This document shows, piece after piece, positions 47,746-56,830 of a DNA stretch of 57,302 nucleotides; within the stretch, counting starts at the first letter, position 1; each line of letters opens with the position of its first letter. Where the stretch lies: the NCBI RefSeq assembly GCF_000972495.1, contig NZ_LATM01000028.1:1-57302 (forward strand). Direction: 5' to 3'. This DNA is from Hymenobacter terrenus. GTDB lineage: Bacteria; Bacteroidota; Bacteroidia; Cytophagales; Hymenobacteraceae. Position numbers and translations under genes: made by a program. Under the pieces are notes generated by a model, which saw only the letters and a program-made list of their open reading frames with translations, made no database searches and was not told the origin of the DNA.

Positions 47746-48696
47746 CTATACCGCTAGCATTTCGGCCAGTAAGCCTTCCTTCAGCGCGTAGGCTGAAGTG
47801 CGGATGCGGGTAATGCCGGTTATTCCCAGAACGAAGTCTATTAGCACCGTGGCTAGTACCAGCATGTCGGCCCGCATGGGCAGGATGCCGGGCAGGGCCA
47901 CCCGCTGCTCGTGGTTGCTGCTGAGCAGTTGGCGGTAGCTGTGCTGGAAGCTGCTCAAGCTCAGTTCGGTGCAAGGCGGCAGCTCGGCTTCAATGCGCAG
48001 CTTGCCCAACTGCATGTCGGCCAGGCTGTCGAAGCTGCCCGAAGCGCCTACTAGGCTCACCGGCTTGTAGTATTCGATGGCAGCCATGAGTGGCCCCAGC
48101 ACCGTGGCCAAGTACTCTTGCTCGGCCGCCACCGCCGCGGCGGGAAAGACGCCCGTCGGGTCCGGAAAAAACCGGTCGAGCAGGCGCTGGGCGCCGATTT
48201 CAAAGCTCTGCTTCCAGAAGATGGTCGTTTGATTGGCGATGATGAATTCGACCGAGCCGCCGCCAATGTCCATTATCAGGTTTGGCTCGGTGCCCAAATC
48301 CACCGCTTGGCGCACGCCTTCGCAGATAAGCTCCGCCTCGCGCTCGCCGGGAATGACTTCGACGCGAATGCCGGTTTGCTCGAAGATATCGCGCACGAGG
48401 TCGGGGCCGTTTTTGGTCACGCGCATGGCACTAGTGGCCGTGGCGCGCACTTCCTTCACCTCGTGCAGCTCCATTTCCTCTTTGAAGCCGGCCAGGGTGT
48501 GCAGGGCGCGGGCATACGGTTCGGGCGCAATGATGCCCCGGCTGATGCCGCCCTCGCCCAGACGCACACCGGCTTTGGTGCGCAGCAGCACCAGGGGCTT
48601 TTCACCCGGTAGAGTGGGCATTTCCACGATGAGCAAATGGAAAGTATTGGTGCCCAAATCAATCAGGGCAATACGGCGGCGGTAGAGATGGGTCAT
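47746..48696 (-). CDS. Ppx/GppA-family phosphatase
   Basis: 316 residues. IALIDLGTNTFHLLIVE (first phosphate motif) and LIMDIGGGSVEFIIANQ (second) define the ASKHA-type exopolyphosphatase/guanosine pentaphosphate phosphatase family. The length matches single-domain members that lack the HD domain. It would cut inorganic polyphosphate or pppGpp in the cytoplasm. Its ATG overlaps the stop of the upstream GNAT gene by four bases (ATGA), so the two are probably translationally coupled. Confidence 0.9.
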   Translation of the reverse strand: MTHLYRRRIALIDLGTNTFHLLIVEMPTLPGEKPLVLLRTKAGVRLGEGGISRGIIAPEPYARALHTLAGFKEEMELHEVKEVRATATSAMRVTKNGPDLVRDIFEQTGIRVEVIPGEREAELICEGVRQAVDLGTEPNLIMDIGGGSVEFIIANQTTIFWKQSFEIGAQRLLDRFFPDPTGVFPAAAVAAEQEYLATVLGPLMAAIEYYKPVSLVGASGSFDSLADMQLGKLRIEAELPPCTELSLSSFQHSYRQLLSSNHEQRVALPGILPMRADMLVLATVLIDFVLGITGITRIRTSAYALKEGLLAEMLAV

Positions 48697-49253
48697 GAAG
48701 CTGAATTATTCGGGGTGGCAACTAGCGTCTTGTGCATGCGAATTAAGGGCAGCTGCTCGCCGTCGGGGAAATCAAGGGTAAAATGCTCGCTGGTTTCGTA
48801 CCCCAGCTGGCTATATAATGGGTGGCCGGGCAGCGTAGAGGCTAGCTCCAGCCGCCGGAATCCGGCCCGGCGGGCGGCAGTTTCGCACACCTCAATGATG
48901 GTGCGCCCAATGCCGCGCCGGGCCCACTGCGGATGAACGAAAAAGGCTCGAATTCGGCCGGGCTCGTGCTCTGGATTGAGCAGCGGGTCCTCCGTTTCCT
49001 TGATTTGGTCGCCGCCGTAGAGCGTGTTTCGCTTGCTCCACCCGCCACAGCCGACCATCGAGCCATCAGCCTCGGCCACGTAATAGGTACCGTCTTCGAT
49101 GAGCTGGGTGTCCACGCCAAACACGTATCTCAGCGAGCTGTCAATTTGTGACGGTGTATAGTAGCCAACGCTCAAATGACGGACGGACTGTTCGATGAGC
49201 TGATTCAGCGCCGGTACGTCATCCAATACGGCTGTGCGCGTAGTAATAATCAT
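48693..49253 (-). CDS. GNAT-family N-acetyltransferase
   Basis: 186 residues. YYVAEADGSMVGCGGWSKRN and AFFVHPQWARRGIGRTIIEV (the Q/RxxGxG/A acetyl-CoA motif in its RRGIGR form) with CETAARRAGFRRLELASTLP identify the GNAT fold. The acceptor substrate is unknown. It is the first gene of a two-gene minus-strand unit with the Ppx/GppA gene. Confidence 0.88.
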   Translation of the reverse strand: MIITTRTAVLDDVPALNQLIEQSVRHLSVGYYTPSQIDSSLRYVFGVDTQLIEDGTYYVAEADGSMVGCGGWSKRNTLYGGDQIKETEDPLLNPEHEPGRIRAFFVHPQWARRGIGRTIIEVCETAARRAGFRRLELASTLPGHPLYSQLGYETSEHFTLDFPDGEQLPLIRMHKTLVATPNNSAS

Positions 49254-49328
49254 GATAGCGAAGAAAGCTAACTAATGTTGTCGATGGTAAGTTAGAGCCG
49301 TTTCGGGACGATTGTAGGACCAAGCACG

Positions 49329-49391
49329 AGCGCGGACTTCTATTACGCGAGTCAGTGGGCTGGGCGAATTCGCGGCCTATAAGTCCGCGCT
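49329..49391. repeat. Inverted repeat, second REP-like family
   Basis: AGCGCGGACTT (49329-49339) and AAGTCCGCGCT (49381-49391) are perfect 11-bp inverted repeats with a 41-base spacer. The spacer contains ACGCGAG and TTCGCGG as inner half-palindromes. It lies in a gap between a minus-strand gene start and another minus-strand gene end. Confidence 0.65.
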
Positions 49392-49408
49392 ACTGTACAA
49401 TGCCTTCC

Positions 49409-49428
49409 AAAAGTGCGCTAGGGCGCAC
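49409..49428 (-). terminator. Terminator of the methyltransferase gene
   Basis: GTGCGC (49413-49418) pairs with GCGCAC (49423-49428) around TAGG. On the minus strand TTTTGG follows. A second GC hairpin (GCGGCC ... GGCCGC) lies just before it, right after the stop at 49446. Confidence 0.6.
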
Positions 49429-49445
49429 CGCGGCCTTGCGGCCGC

Positions 49446-50330
49446 TTACGTGGCAAACCGGCAGAAGGTGCCCAGCGGTAGCTTCCGCTGGCCAACGTCA
49501 TGCAGATAAATCTCTCCCAGCTCACGCACTGCTTTCGGCCCCGGAAAAATGGCCGTGGTCAGGTTGTCCAGAATCAGGGCCGAAAATCCCAGCGAATACA
49601 GGTTTACCACGAAGAAATGGTCATCGGGGTCGAGCAGCTGCTGGCTTAGTTTGAGCATCTCGTTCAGCTCATCCTCCAACTGCCATTTCTCGCCGTTGGG
49701 GCCGCGGCCGTAGGCGGGCGGATCGAGAATGAGGCCTTGGTACTTGCTGCCGCGCTTCACTTCGCGCCGCACGTACTTCATGGCGTCTTCCACGAGCCAG
49801 CGCACGCTGTCGAGCTGGCTAGCTTCCATGTTGTCGCGAGCCCAGAAGTTGACTTGCTTCACCGAGTCGAGGTGGGTGACGTCGGCCCCAGCGGCGCGAG
49901 CGGCCAGAGTGGCCGCACCCGTGTAGGCAAACAGGTTGAGCACGCGCGGTTGCTTGGCGCGGCGCTTCTTGGTCTGATTGTAAATGAATTGCCAGTTGGG
50001 GTCTTGCTCCGGAAAAAGCCCCACGTGCTTAAACGACGACAGCCCCAGCCGAAATTTCAGCTTTAGGCCATCGGGCCGTTCATAGCCAATAACCCATTGC
50101 TCTGGCATGGTGGGCTTGAGGCGCCATTGGCCTTTTTCGGTGCTGCCGGGGGCGCGGGCGAAGGCGGCATCGGCTTTTTCCCACTCCTTGAGAGAAAGGT
50201 GCGGGTCCCAAATAGCCTGAGGCTCGGGGCGAGCCAGTACGTATGGGCCGAAACGCTCCAGCTTCTGAAAGTTGCCGCTGTCGATAAGCGCGTAGTCGGG
50301 CCAGGGCGAGGTGGTAAGAAAATCGTACAT
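49446..50330 (-). CDS. RlmI/RlmK-type SAM-dependent methyltransferase
   Basis: 294 residues from ATG 50330 (GTG 50339 is an alternative). The SAM-binding motif is VLNLFAYTGAATLAARAAGA; the acidic motif is HLDSVKQVNFWARDN; the catalytic-type motif is LILDPPAYGRGPNGEKW. Upstream SFKHVGLFPEQDPNW is the conserved 'HxGxFPEQ' word of the COG1092 family, whose members methylate 23S rRNA guanine or cytosine. The exact target is not assignable; the N-terminal PUA domain of RlmI is absent, so it is a shorter form. Confidence 0.85.
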   Translation of the reverse strand: MYDFLTTSPWPDYALIDSGNFQKLERFGPYVLARPEPQAIWDPHLSLKEWEKADAAFARAPGSTEKGQWRLKPTMPEQWVIGYERPDGLKLKFRLGLSSFKHVGLFPEQDPNWQFIYNQTKKRRAKQPRVLNLFAYTGAATLAARAAGADVTHLDSVKQVNFWARDNMEASQLDSVRWLVEDAMKYVRREVKRGSKYQGLILDPPAYGRGPNGEKWQLEDELNEMLKLSQQLLDPDDHFFVVNLYSLGFSALILDNLTTAIFPGPKAVRELGEIYLHDVGQRKLPLGTFCRFAT

Positions 50331-50509
50331 AGAGTGCACAAAGGTAGGCGCAGGCTAATTTGGCAAAAGCTGATTGCGAACTTTCGGTATTGCTGTTGGT
50401 ATCTCCAACCAGTTATTGAAGTGGTTCAGGAATTGACAAAAACACTCCACACGACCCGAAACAGAAGTTCTTAAACTGCTGCTTTTAGTCTTTTTCAGGC
50501 TCACTTGCC

Positions 50510-51004
50510 ATGTCCGAAATAACTCGCTTACTTGATCAACTCCACCAAGCTTTCGACGGAGAGCCTTGGTCGGGACCCTCGCTGCTCACTACGCTGACTG
50601 GGCTCACGGCTGCACCCGCGGCCAGCCGGCCCGTTGCCGCTGCGCACAGCATTTGGGAAATCACGCAGCATCTCACGGCCTGGACCGGCGTGGTGCGGCG
50701 GCGCCTGGCCGAAAATCAACTGCTACAGCTTAGTGATGCCGAGGACTGGCCTCCACAGCCCGCGCTGCCCACTGAAGACCAATGGCAAGTAGTGCTGGTG
50801 GCTTTGCACAAGGCGCACGAGCAGCTCCTCACTACGGTGGCAGCAATACCCGAGGCTGGTCTCGACCACCATATCGGCAGTACTTTTGACAGACCCCAAG
50901 GGCTCGGTTCCACTGCCTACGCGACCCTGCACGGCATAGCTCAGCATTACCTCTATCATGCAGGGCAGATTGCGCTGCTACGCAAGGCTCTAAGCAACAA
51001 CTGA
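50510..51004 (+). CDS. DinB-family protein
   Basis: 164 residues forming a predicted four-helix bundle. Metal-binding-type histidines are spaced as in DinB/YfiT proteins: HSIWEITQHLTAW near residue 46-54 and HGIAQHYLYHAGQIALLRKA near the C-terminus. Members act as thiol-transferases or metal-dependent hydrolases; the specific role here is unknown. It is followed by dapF after about 50 bp in the same direction. Confidence 0.85.
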   Translation: MSEITRLLDQLHQAFDGEPWSGPSLLTTLTGLTAAPAASRPVAAAHSIWEITQHLTAWTGVVRRRLAENQLLQLSDAEDWPPQPALPTEDQWQVVLVALHKAHEQLLTTVAAIPEAGLDHHIGSTFDRPQGLGSTAYATLHGIAQHYLYHAGQIALLRKALSNN

Positions 51005-51057
51005 CTGACCTTGCTGCCAGCTGACCGATACCCAGGGCAGGCACTTATTTGCTGAGT

Positions 51058-51867
51058 ATGAAACTGCAATTCCACAAATACCAAGGTACCGGCAACGACT
51101 TCGTCATGATTGACGACCGCGCCCGCACTTTCGACGAAACCGACCAGGCGCTGATTGCCCGTCTCTGCCACCGCCGTTTCGGCATCGGGGCCGATGGCCT
51201 CATCCTGCTCCGGGAGAAGCTTGGTTTCGACTTTGAGATGGTTTATTTCAACGCCGACGGCCACCCCAGTTCCATGTGCGGCAATGGAGGCCGGTGCACC
51301 GTGGCGTTTGCCAGGTTTCTAGGCTTAATCGCGGACCAAACGCGCTTTCTGGCCGTGGATGGCCCGCACGAAGCCCGCATCGAACCCGATGGCATTGTGC
51401 GCCTGCGCATGATTGACGTGGCCGCGCCACAACCCGCTGAAGTAGGGGAGGAGGATGTCTTCCTGCACACCGGCTCGCCGCACCACGTTCATTTTCTCGA
51501 CCCCTCGGAATCACCAAAGCTGGCTGAATTCAACGTCTTCGCAGCTGGCCACGACATTCGATACCACCAAGCTTACGACCCCACCGGCACCAACGTCAAC
51601 TTCGTCGAAGTGCCTGCCGACCCTAATGAGCCCTGGCCCGTGCGCACCTACGAGCGTGGTGTAGAGGACGAAACGCTGAGCTGCGGCACCGGTGTAACGG
51701 CCGTGGCGCTGGCCGCCTCGCAACGTGGCGCGACCTCGCCAGTACGCCTGCGCACGCCCGGCGGTGAGCTGGAAGTTGCCTTCGAGCAGCAACCCAGCGG
51801 CAGTTTCACCAACGTATGGTTGAGCGGCCCCGCCGTGCGGGTATTCGGGGGAGGCGTTGAATTATAA
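51058..51867 (+). CDS. dapF: Diaminopimelate epimerase
   Basis: 269 residues from ATG 51058 (a TTG three codons upstream is in frame). It interconverts LL- and meso-diaminopimelate in the lysine and peptidoglycan pathway. Both active-site thiols are in place: Cys74 in SSMCGNGGRC and Cys209 in LSCGTGVTAVAL. GTGNDFVMID near the start and ERGVEDETLSCGTG are the family signatures. It follows the DinB-like gene by 53 bp; no other dap gene is near. Confidence 0.97.
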   Translation: MKLQFHKYQGTGNDFVMIDDRARTFDETDQALIARLCHRRFGIGADGLILLREKLGFDFEMVYFNADGHPSSMCGNGGRCTVAFARFLGLIADQTRFLAVDGPHEARIEPDGIVRLRMIDVAAPQPAEVGEEDVFLHTGSPHHVHFLDPSESPKLAEFNVFAAGHDIRYHQAYDPTGTNVNFVEVPADPNEPWPVRTYERGVEDETLSCGTGVTAVALAASQRGATSPVRLRTPGGELEVAFEQQPSGSFTNVWLSGPAVRVFGGGVEL

Positions 51868-52005
51868 AGCAATTCTTCAAAAATGCACTCCGCTCCCGGA
51901 GGATTCTGCGCATCAAGCGATGTGGGCCAGGGGCGAGGTTTAGGAAGAACTACTAATAGAGGCCCAAACCTTCGGCATAACCTATAAACTTCAAAGGCAA
52001 CACCC

Positions 52006-52512
52006 ATGACCCTGCGTGCCCTGGAGCCCGACGACCTGGAGTTTCTCTATGCGCTCGAAAACGACCCTGACATTTGGGGCGTGTCGGATACGCTGGCGCC
52101 CGTGTCGCGCCACGCGCTGCGTGAGTACTTGGCGCATGCCAATGCGGATTTCTACGTAGTGCGCCAATTACGGCTGGTGGTTACTACTGAAATTGGTAGT
52201 GCGGCCGTGGGCGTGGTTGACCTTTTCGACTATGACCCATTGCACCAGCGGGCCGGTGTGGGCATCACTATTTTGGCCAGCGAGCGGCGGCATGGCTACG
52301 CCCGGCAAGCATTAGAAGTATTGAAAGCGCATGCCCGCCAAGTGCTGCGCCTGCACCAGGTGTATGCCACGGTGGGTGCGCGTAATCGCCCCAGTATGAG
52401 ATTATTCGCAGCGGCGGGCTTTCGGCGGGTCGGCACGCGGCGGGCGTGGCTGCGCACTCCCGAGGGCTGGGAAGATGCCGTGGAGTGGCAATGCCTGCTT
52501 ACTGTCAAGTAA
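52006..52512 (+). CDS. GNAT-family acetyltransferase (RimJ/SpeG-like)
   Basis: 168 residues. MTLRALEPDDLEFLYALEND and YDPLHQRAGVGITILASERR with HGYARQALEVLKAHARQVLR belong to the RimJ/RimL/SpeG branch (RRHGYA is the acetyl-CoA loop). RNRPSMRLFAAAGFRRVGTR follows. The substrate may be a polyamine, a ribosomal protein N-terminus or an antibiotic; not decidable here. It lies between dapF and the sugar locus with about 140 bp on the left. Confidence 0.87.
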   Translation: MTLRALEPDDLEFLYALENDPDIWGVSDTLAPVSRHALREYLAHANADFYVVRQLRLVVTTEIGSAAVGVVDLFDYDPLHQRAGVGITILASERRHGYARQALEVLKAHARQVLRLHQVYATVGARNRPSMRLFAAAGFRRVGTRRAWLRTPEGWEDAVEWQCLLTVK

Positions 52513-52698
52513 GGCTCTGAGCCATGTTTATACTAGTATAGTCCAAAGGTTTAATGAACCAGTATGGAATATTCCGTAAAGTAAGCTGAGCCATATCCTT
52601 CTGGCATACGGTCCCGTATAAAGCGGCAAGCGCCCCGGTTCTCTATCCCTGGTGTTGTCCCGGTGCGGCGCGAAACCATTACTTTCCTGCCGTTCTCC

Positions 52699-53988
52699 AT
52701 GCCACCTTCATCGACGGTGGAAGCACCCCTGCGTGCCTCCGCCAACGCTGCCCGGCCCAGCGCATCAGCCGCCGAAACTTCTGCTCCATATACCCTGCCC
52801 GACCTGGTTTGCTTTGCGCATTTGCACTGGGATTTTGTGTGGCAGCGGCCCCAGCACCTGCTGTCGCGCTTCGCCCAGTACGGCCGTGTATTTTATGTGG
52901 AAGATGCCTTTTATCATAACGACGACCTGATTGAGCCGCATATCGAAATAAAAGAACGCCAAAACGGGGTAAAAGTAGTGGTGGTACATCTGCCCCAGCG
53001 CCTGCGCCACGATGAAGCCGCCAGCGACCAGGCCCAATTTGAGGTGCTGAGCCAGTTTTTCCACCAACAAAGCATCACGAAATACGTTTTCTGGTACTAT
53101 ACGCCGATGGCGCTCGGAAAGTCGCGCCAATTTCGTCCCACGCTTACCGTGTACGACTGCATGGACGAGCTGGCCAATTTCAAGTTTGCCCACGCCGAAC
53201 TGAAGAACCGCGAGCAAGAGCTATTTGGAAAAGCCGACCTCGTGTTTGCTGGCGGCCATACGCTGCACGAAGCCAAGCGCGAGCAGCATCCCGACGCTCA
53301 CCCGTTCCCGAGCAGCATCGACAAGGCCCACTTCGGCCAGGCCCGCGGCCCGCTGCCCGAACCCGCCGACCAAGCCGCGATTCCGCACCCGCGGATAGGC
53401 TTTTTCGGGGTGGTCGATGAGCGACTGGATATCGAATTGTTGCGCGAGCTTTCACAGAATCACCCGGAGTGGCAATTCGTCATTATCGGGCCGGTGGTGA
53501 AGATTGATCCCGCCATTCTGCCTCGCACATCCAACGTGCATTATCTAGGCGGTAAAGACTATATGGAACTACCTTTCTATTTAAAAGGTTGGGATGTTGC
53601 GACTTTGCTTTTTGCTGATAATGAAAGCACTAAATTTATATCGCCGACCAAAACTCCCGAATATCTGGCGGCCGGCAATCCCGTCGTAAGTACTCCGATT
53701 CGCGACGTGGTGCGGCCCTACGGGGAACTTAACTTAGTGCAGATTGCTGATAACGCCGCCGATTTTGGGGCGGCCATCGCTAAGGCTCTCACCCAGCGCG
53801 ACGACGCCGACTGGCGTCAGCGCACCGATGATTACCTGGCCACCATCTCCTGGGACCAAACCTGGCAGCACATGGTGAACCTAATGCAGCAGCGTCTCGC
53901 GGCCAAAACGCCAGACTCGGCCACCAACACGGCCACAGGCCAGCCTCTGGGAGCCAAAGTGTCAGAAGTCACGCTGCCCCTTGCTTAG
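52699..53988 (+). CDS. Glycosyltransferase (GT4-like), cell-surface glycan
   Basis: 429 residues from ATG 52699. A variable N-terminus precedes LPDLVCFAHLHWDFVWQRPQ, the usual opening of a group of GT-B glycosyltransferases next to UDP-galactopyranose mutase. The C-terminal domain has PHPRIGFFGVVDERLDIELL, and ISPTKTPEYLAAGNPVVSTP, where the second Glu-type donor motif lies. It probably adds a sugar, likely galactofuranose or its neighbour, to a surface polymer. It lies 83 bp before glf in the same direction. Confidence 0.86.
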   Translation: MPPSSTVEAPLRASANAARPSASAAETSAPYTLPDLVCFAHLHWDFVWQRPQHLLSRFAQYGRVFYVEDAFYHNDDLIEPHIEIKERQNGVKVVVVHLPQRLRHDEAASDQAQFEVLSQFFHQQSITKYVFWYYTPMALGKSRQFRPTLTVYDCMDELANFKFAHAELKNREQELFGKADLVFAGGHTLHEAKREQHPDAHPFPSSIDKAHFGQARGPLPEPADQAAIPHPRIGFFGVVDERLDIELLRELSQNHPEWQFVIIGPVVKIDPAILPRTSNVHYLGGKDYMELPFYLKGWDVATLLFADNESTKFISPTKTPEYLAAGNPVVSTPIRDVVRPYGELNLVQIADNAADFGAAIAKALTQRDDADWRQRTDDYLATISWDQTWQHMVNLMQQRLAAKTPDSATNTATGQPLGAKVSEVTLPLA

Positions 53989-54071
53989 CCTGTCCCTTGC
54001 TTAGCCTTAAACTGCTAAATACCTATTCTTAATCTGCTAGTCCTCCCTTTCCACATTTCCACACCTACATC

Positions 54072-55250
54072 ATGTTCGACTACCTAATCGTTGGGGCCGG
54101 TTTCGCCGGCAGCGTGCTAGCCGAGCGGCTCGCCACCCGCAGCAACAAAAAAGTTCTAATTATCGACAAGCGCAGCCACATTGCGGGCAACGCCTACGAC
54201 CACTATAACGAGGAAGGTATTCTGGTGCACAAATACGGCCCGCATATCTTCCACACCAATTCGAAGGACGTTTTCGACTACCTCGGCAATTTCACCGACT
54301 GGCGCCCTTACGAGCACCGCGTGCTCGCTTCGGTCGATGGCCAGCACGTGCCGATGCCCATCAACCTCGATACCATCAATAAGCTCTACGGCCTGAACCT
54401 GACTAGTTTCGAGCTGGACCAATTCTTCGCCTCCGTGGCTGAAGAAGTACCCGTCATCCGCACCTCGGAAGACGTGGTGGTGAGCAAAGTAGGCCGCGAG
54501 CTGTACGAGAAGTTCTTCAAAAATTACACTCGCAAGCAGTGGGGCCTCGATCCGTCACAATTGGATAAATCGGTGACGAGCCGCGTGCCTACCCGCACCA
54601 ACCGCGACGACCGTTACTTCACCGACACCTACCAGGCCATGCCCTTGCACGGCTACACCCGGATGTTCGAGAAAATGCTCGACCACCCCAACATCAAGGT
54701 GATGCTCAACACCGACTACCACGAAGTAATAGATTTCATTCCCTTTAAAGAAATGATTTTTACGGGCCCGGTAGATGAGTATTTCGACTACAAATTTGGT
54801 AAGTTGCCCTATCGCTCGTTGGAGTTCAAGCACGAGACGCTGAACAAGGAAAAGCACTTGGCTGCGCCCGTAGTGAACTACCCCAACGAGCACCCCTACA
54901 CTCGCATCACGGAATTCAAGGCCCTCACCGGCCAGGACCACCCCAAAACGGCCATCGTGTACGAGTACCCACAGGCCGAGGGCGACCCTTACTACCCCAT
55001 TCCGATGGCCGAAAATGCCGACTTGTACAACAAGTACAAAAAGCTGGCTGACGAAACACCCAACGTACACTTCGTAGGCCGCCTCGCTACCTACAAGTAC
55101 TACAACATGGACCAGGTAGTGGCCCAGGCCCTCACGCTCTACAAGAAGCTGACGGAAAAAGAAAATGCCGCGAAGCCCGTGCGTCCGGCCATTTCGGGTA
55201 GTACTTCGCTGGTTGAAAAGCTGGTGAGCCGCTCGCCCAAGCAAGAGTAG
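54072..55250 (+). CDS. glf: UDP-galactopyranose mutase
   Basis: 392 residues. FDYLIVGAGFAGSVLAERLA is the FAD-binding GxGxxG motif, then KVLIIDKRSHIAGNAYDHYN. The active-site loop has YGPHIFHTNSKDVFDYL; FFKNYTRKQWGLDPSQL and the C-terminal VHFVGRLATYKYYNMDQVVA are diagnostic. The flavin-dependent enzyme turns UDP-galactopyranose into UDP-galactofuranose, so the cell likely makes a galactofuranose-containing surface glycan. The C-terminal 25 residues (AKPVRPAISGSTSL) are a variable extension. Confidence 0.96.
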   Translation: MFDYLIVGAGFAGSVLAERLATRSNKKVLIIDKRSHIAGNAYDHYNEEGILVHKYGPHIFHTNSKDVFDYLGNFTDWRPYEHRVLASVDGQHVPMPINLDTINKLYGLNLTSFELDQFFASVAEEVPVIRTSEDVVVSKVGRELYEKFFKNYTRKQWGLDPSQLDKSVTSRVPTRTNRDDRYFTDTYQAMPLHGYTRMFEKMLDHPNIKVMLNTDYHEVIDFIPFKEMIFTGPVDEYFDYKFGKLPYRSLEFKHETLNKEKHLAAPVVNYPNEHPYTRITEFKALTGQDHPKTAIVYEYPQAEGDPYYPIPMAENADLYNKYKKLADETPNVHFVGRLATYKYYNMDQVVAQALTLYKKLTEKENAAKPVRPAISGSTSLVEKLVSRSPKQE

Positions 55251-55296
55251 TAATGCGCCATGGCGCGTTCAATTGTTGACTTACTGTTGAACACTT

Positions 55297-55326
55297 GTTG
55301 AATGCCCGTTGCGACGGTCATTCAAC
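55297..55326 (+). promoter_or_regulatory. Hairpin 3' of glf
   Basis: GTTGAATG (55297-55304) and CATTCAAC (55319-55326) pair perfectly, with CCGT/ACGG extending inward. No T-tract follows. GTTGAA is repeated several times in this spacer (55277, 55286, 55297), giving a short degenerate repeat. Confidence 0.4.
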
Positions 55327-55361
55327 GTCCGGACCTGCCGTAGCGCATTCCTAAACCCCTG

Positions 55362-55404
55362 AACTGCCACCTCATGCAATTGCATTGGGGTGGCAGTTTG
55401 ATTT
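55362..55404 (+). terminator. Terminator-like hairpin after glf
   Basis: AACTGCCACC (55362-55371) pairs with GGTGGCAGTT (55389-55398); the loop contains the palindrome ATGCAATTGCAT. TTGATTT follows. It plausibly ends the glycosyltransferase-glf transcript. Confidence 0.6.
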
Positions 55405-55462
55405 AAACCCAGACCAAGCTGAACGCTAAATCGGGTATTTGTTCTACCTCCTATACTCTCAA

Positions 55463-56830
55463 ATGAATCCACTAGAAATCTGGGGTGGCATTGAATGCAC
55501 CCAATGCCGTATCGGCGAAGGATACTATAACCAACTTGCACGCAATGGTCACTGGAACCGCATCAGTGACCTGGATGCCATTGCCGACCTGGGGCTGAAA
55601 ACGTTGCGCTATCCCTTGCTCTGGGAGCACACCGCTCCCGAAAATCCCGACACCTGCGACTGGGCCTGGCCCGATGAGCGCCTGCCCCGTTTGCGCGAGC
55701 TTGGTATCAATCCCATCGTTGGCCTGACCCACCACGGCAGCGGTCCGTTTTACACGGCTCTGCACCAAGACAACTTTGCGCCCGGCCTGGCCCAGCACGC
55801 GGCCAACGTAGCTCGTCGCTACCCCTGGCTCACCCACTTTACGCCGGTGAATGAGCCGTTGACCACCGCCCGCTTCAGCTGCCTCTACGGCCACTGGTAT
55901 CCGCACACTACTTGCCACCGCACTTTCGTGCGCGCTTTGCTTAACCAGCTCGAGGCCACGCGATTGTCGATGAAAGCCATCCGGGAAATCATCCCCCACG
56001 CCCAGTTAGTGCAAACCGAAGACCTGGGCCAGGCACATAGCACCCCTGCGTTGCGTCAGCGGGCCGAGTTTGAGAACCACCGCCGCTGGCTCAGCCTTGA
56101 TATTTTGTGCGGCAAGGTCACGCCCGCGCATCCGCTGTGGGGCTACCTCACAGAGCACGGCGCCCCCGAAGCCGAACTCTTGAGCTGGGTTGAAAACCCT
56201 TGCCCACCCGATATAATGGGCATCAACCATTACGTCACCAGCGAGCGATTCCTAGACGAGGACATGGCGCATTACCCGGAAGAGTATCGTACTGTGAATG
56301 ACGGAATGACTTATTCCGATGTCGAAGCCACGCGGGTAGGTGGGGTTGAAACCGTTGGCGTGGCCAACCTGCTGCTGCAAACTTGGGAGCGCTACCATCA
56401 GCCCATTGCCATCACCGAAGTGCATCTCAACAGCACCCGCGAGGAGCAGGCGCGCTGGCTGCAACACGTGTGGGAAGCGGCGCAGGAAGCCCGCCAGCAA
56501 GGTGCCGAGGTGCGCGCCATCACGGTGTGGGCCCTGCTGGGTAGCTACGATTGGAACAAGCTCCTGACCTGCAACGTGGGCTACTATGAGCCTGGCCCGT
56601 TCGATGTGCGTAGCGGGAAGCTTCGGCCTACGCTCCTTTCCAAGCTGGTGCGCACGCTAGCCCAAGGCGAGCAGTTGCATCACCCGGTGCTGCGAAGCCC
56701 CGGCTGGTGGCTCCGGCCTCAACGCGTGCTTTACCGCCGCCACTTAACCGAAGCCCGGAGTATGCATGAGCGCAAGCAGCCGTCGAAACCGACCGATAAC
56801 TCACTCCAACAGCTAGACCATGCAGCTTAA
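55463..56830 (+). CDS. GH1-like protein in surface-sugar locus
   Basis: 455 residues from ATG 55463. It is a TIM-barrel protein of glycoside hydrolase family 1 type: IWGGIECTQCRIGEGYYNQL, LGLKTLRYPLLWEHTAP, LTHHGSGPFYTAL, the acid/base candidate Glu131 in FTPVNEPLTTARFSCLYGHW, and the nucleophile candidate Glu319 in IAITEVHLN. No signal peptide is present, so it acts in the cytoplasm. Its last ten bases overlap the next gene (an RmlD-like reductase). In related genomes I recall a single protein joining these two domains, so the pair may act as one unit in making or trimming an activated sugar. The C-terminal 60 residues are not part of the barrel. Confidence 0.85.
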   Translation: MNPLEIWGGIECTQCRIGEGYYNQLARNGHWNRISDLDAIADLGLKTLRYPLLWEHTAPENPDTCDWAWPDERLPRLRELGINPIVGLTHHGSGPFYTALHQDNFAPGLAQHAANVARRYPWLTHFTPVNEPLTTARFSCLYGHWYPHTTCHRTFVRALLNQLEATRLSMKAIREIIPHAQLVQTEDLGQAHSTPALRQRAEFENHRRWLSLDILCGKVTPAHPLWGYLTEHGAPEAELLSWVENPCPPDIMGINHYVTSERFLDEDMAHYPEEYRTVNDGMTYSDVEATRVGGVETVGVANLLLQTWERYHQPIAITEVHLNSTREEQARWLQHVWEAAQEARQQGAEVRAITVWALLGSYDWNKLLTCNVGYYEPGPFDVRSGKLRPTLLSKLVRTLAQGEQLHHPVLRSPGWWLRPQRVLYRRHLTEARSMHERKQPSKPTDNSLQQLDHAA

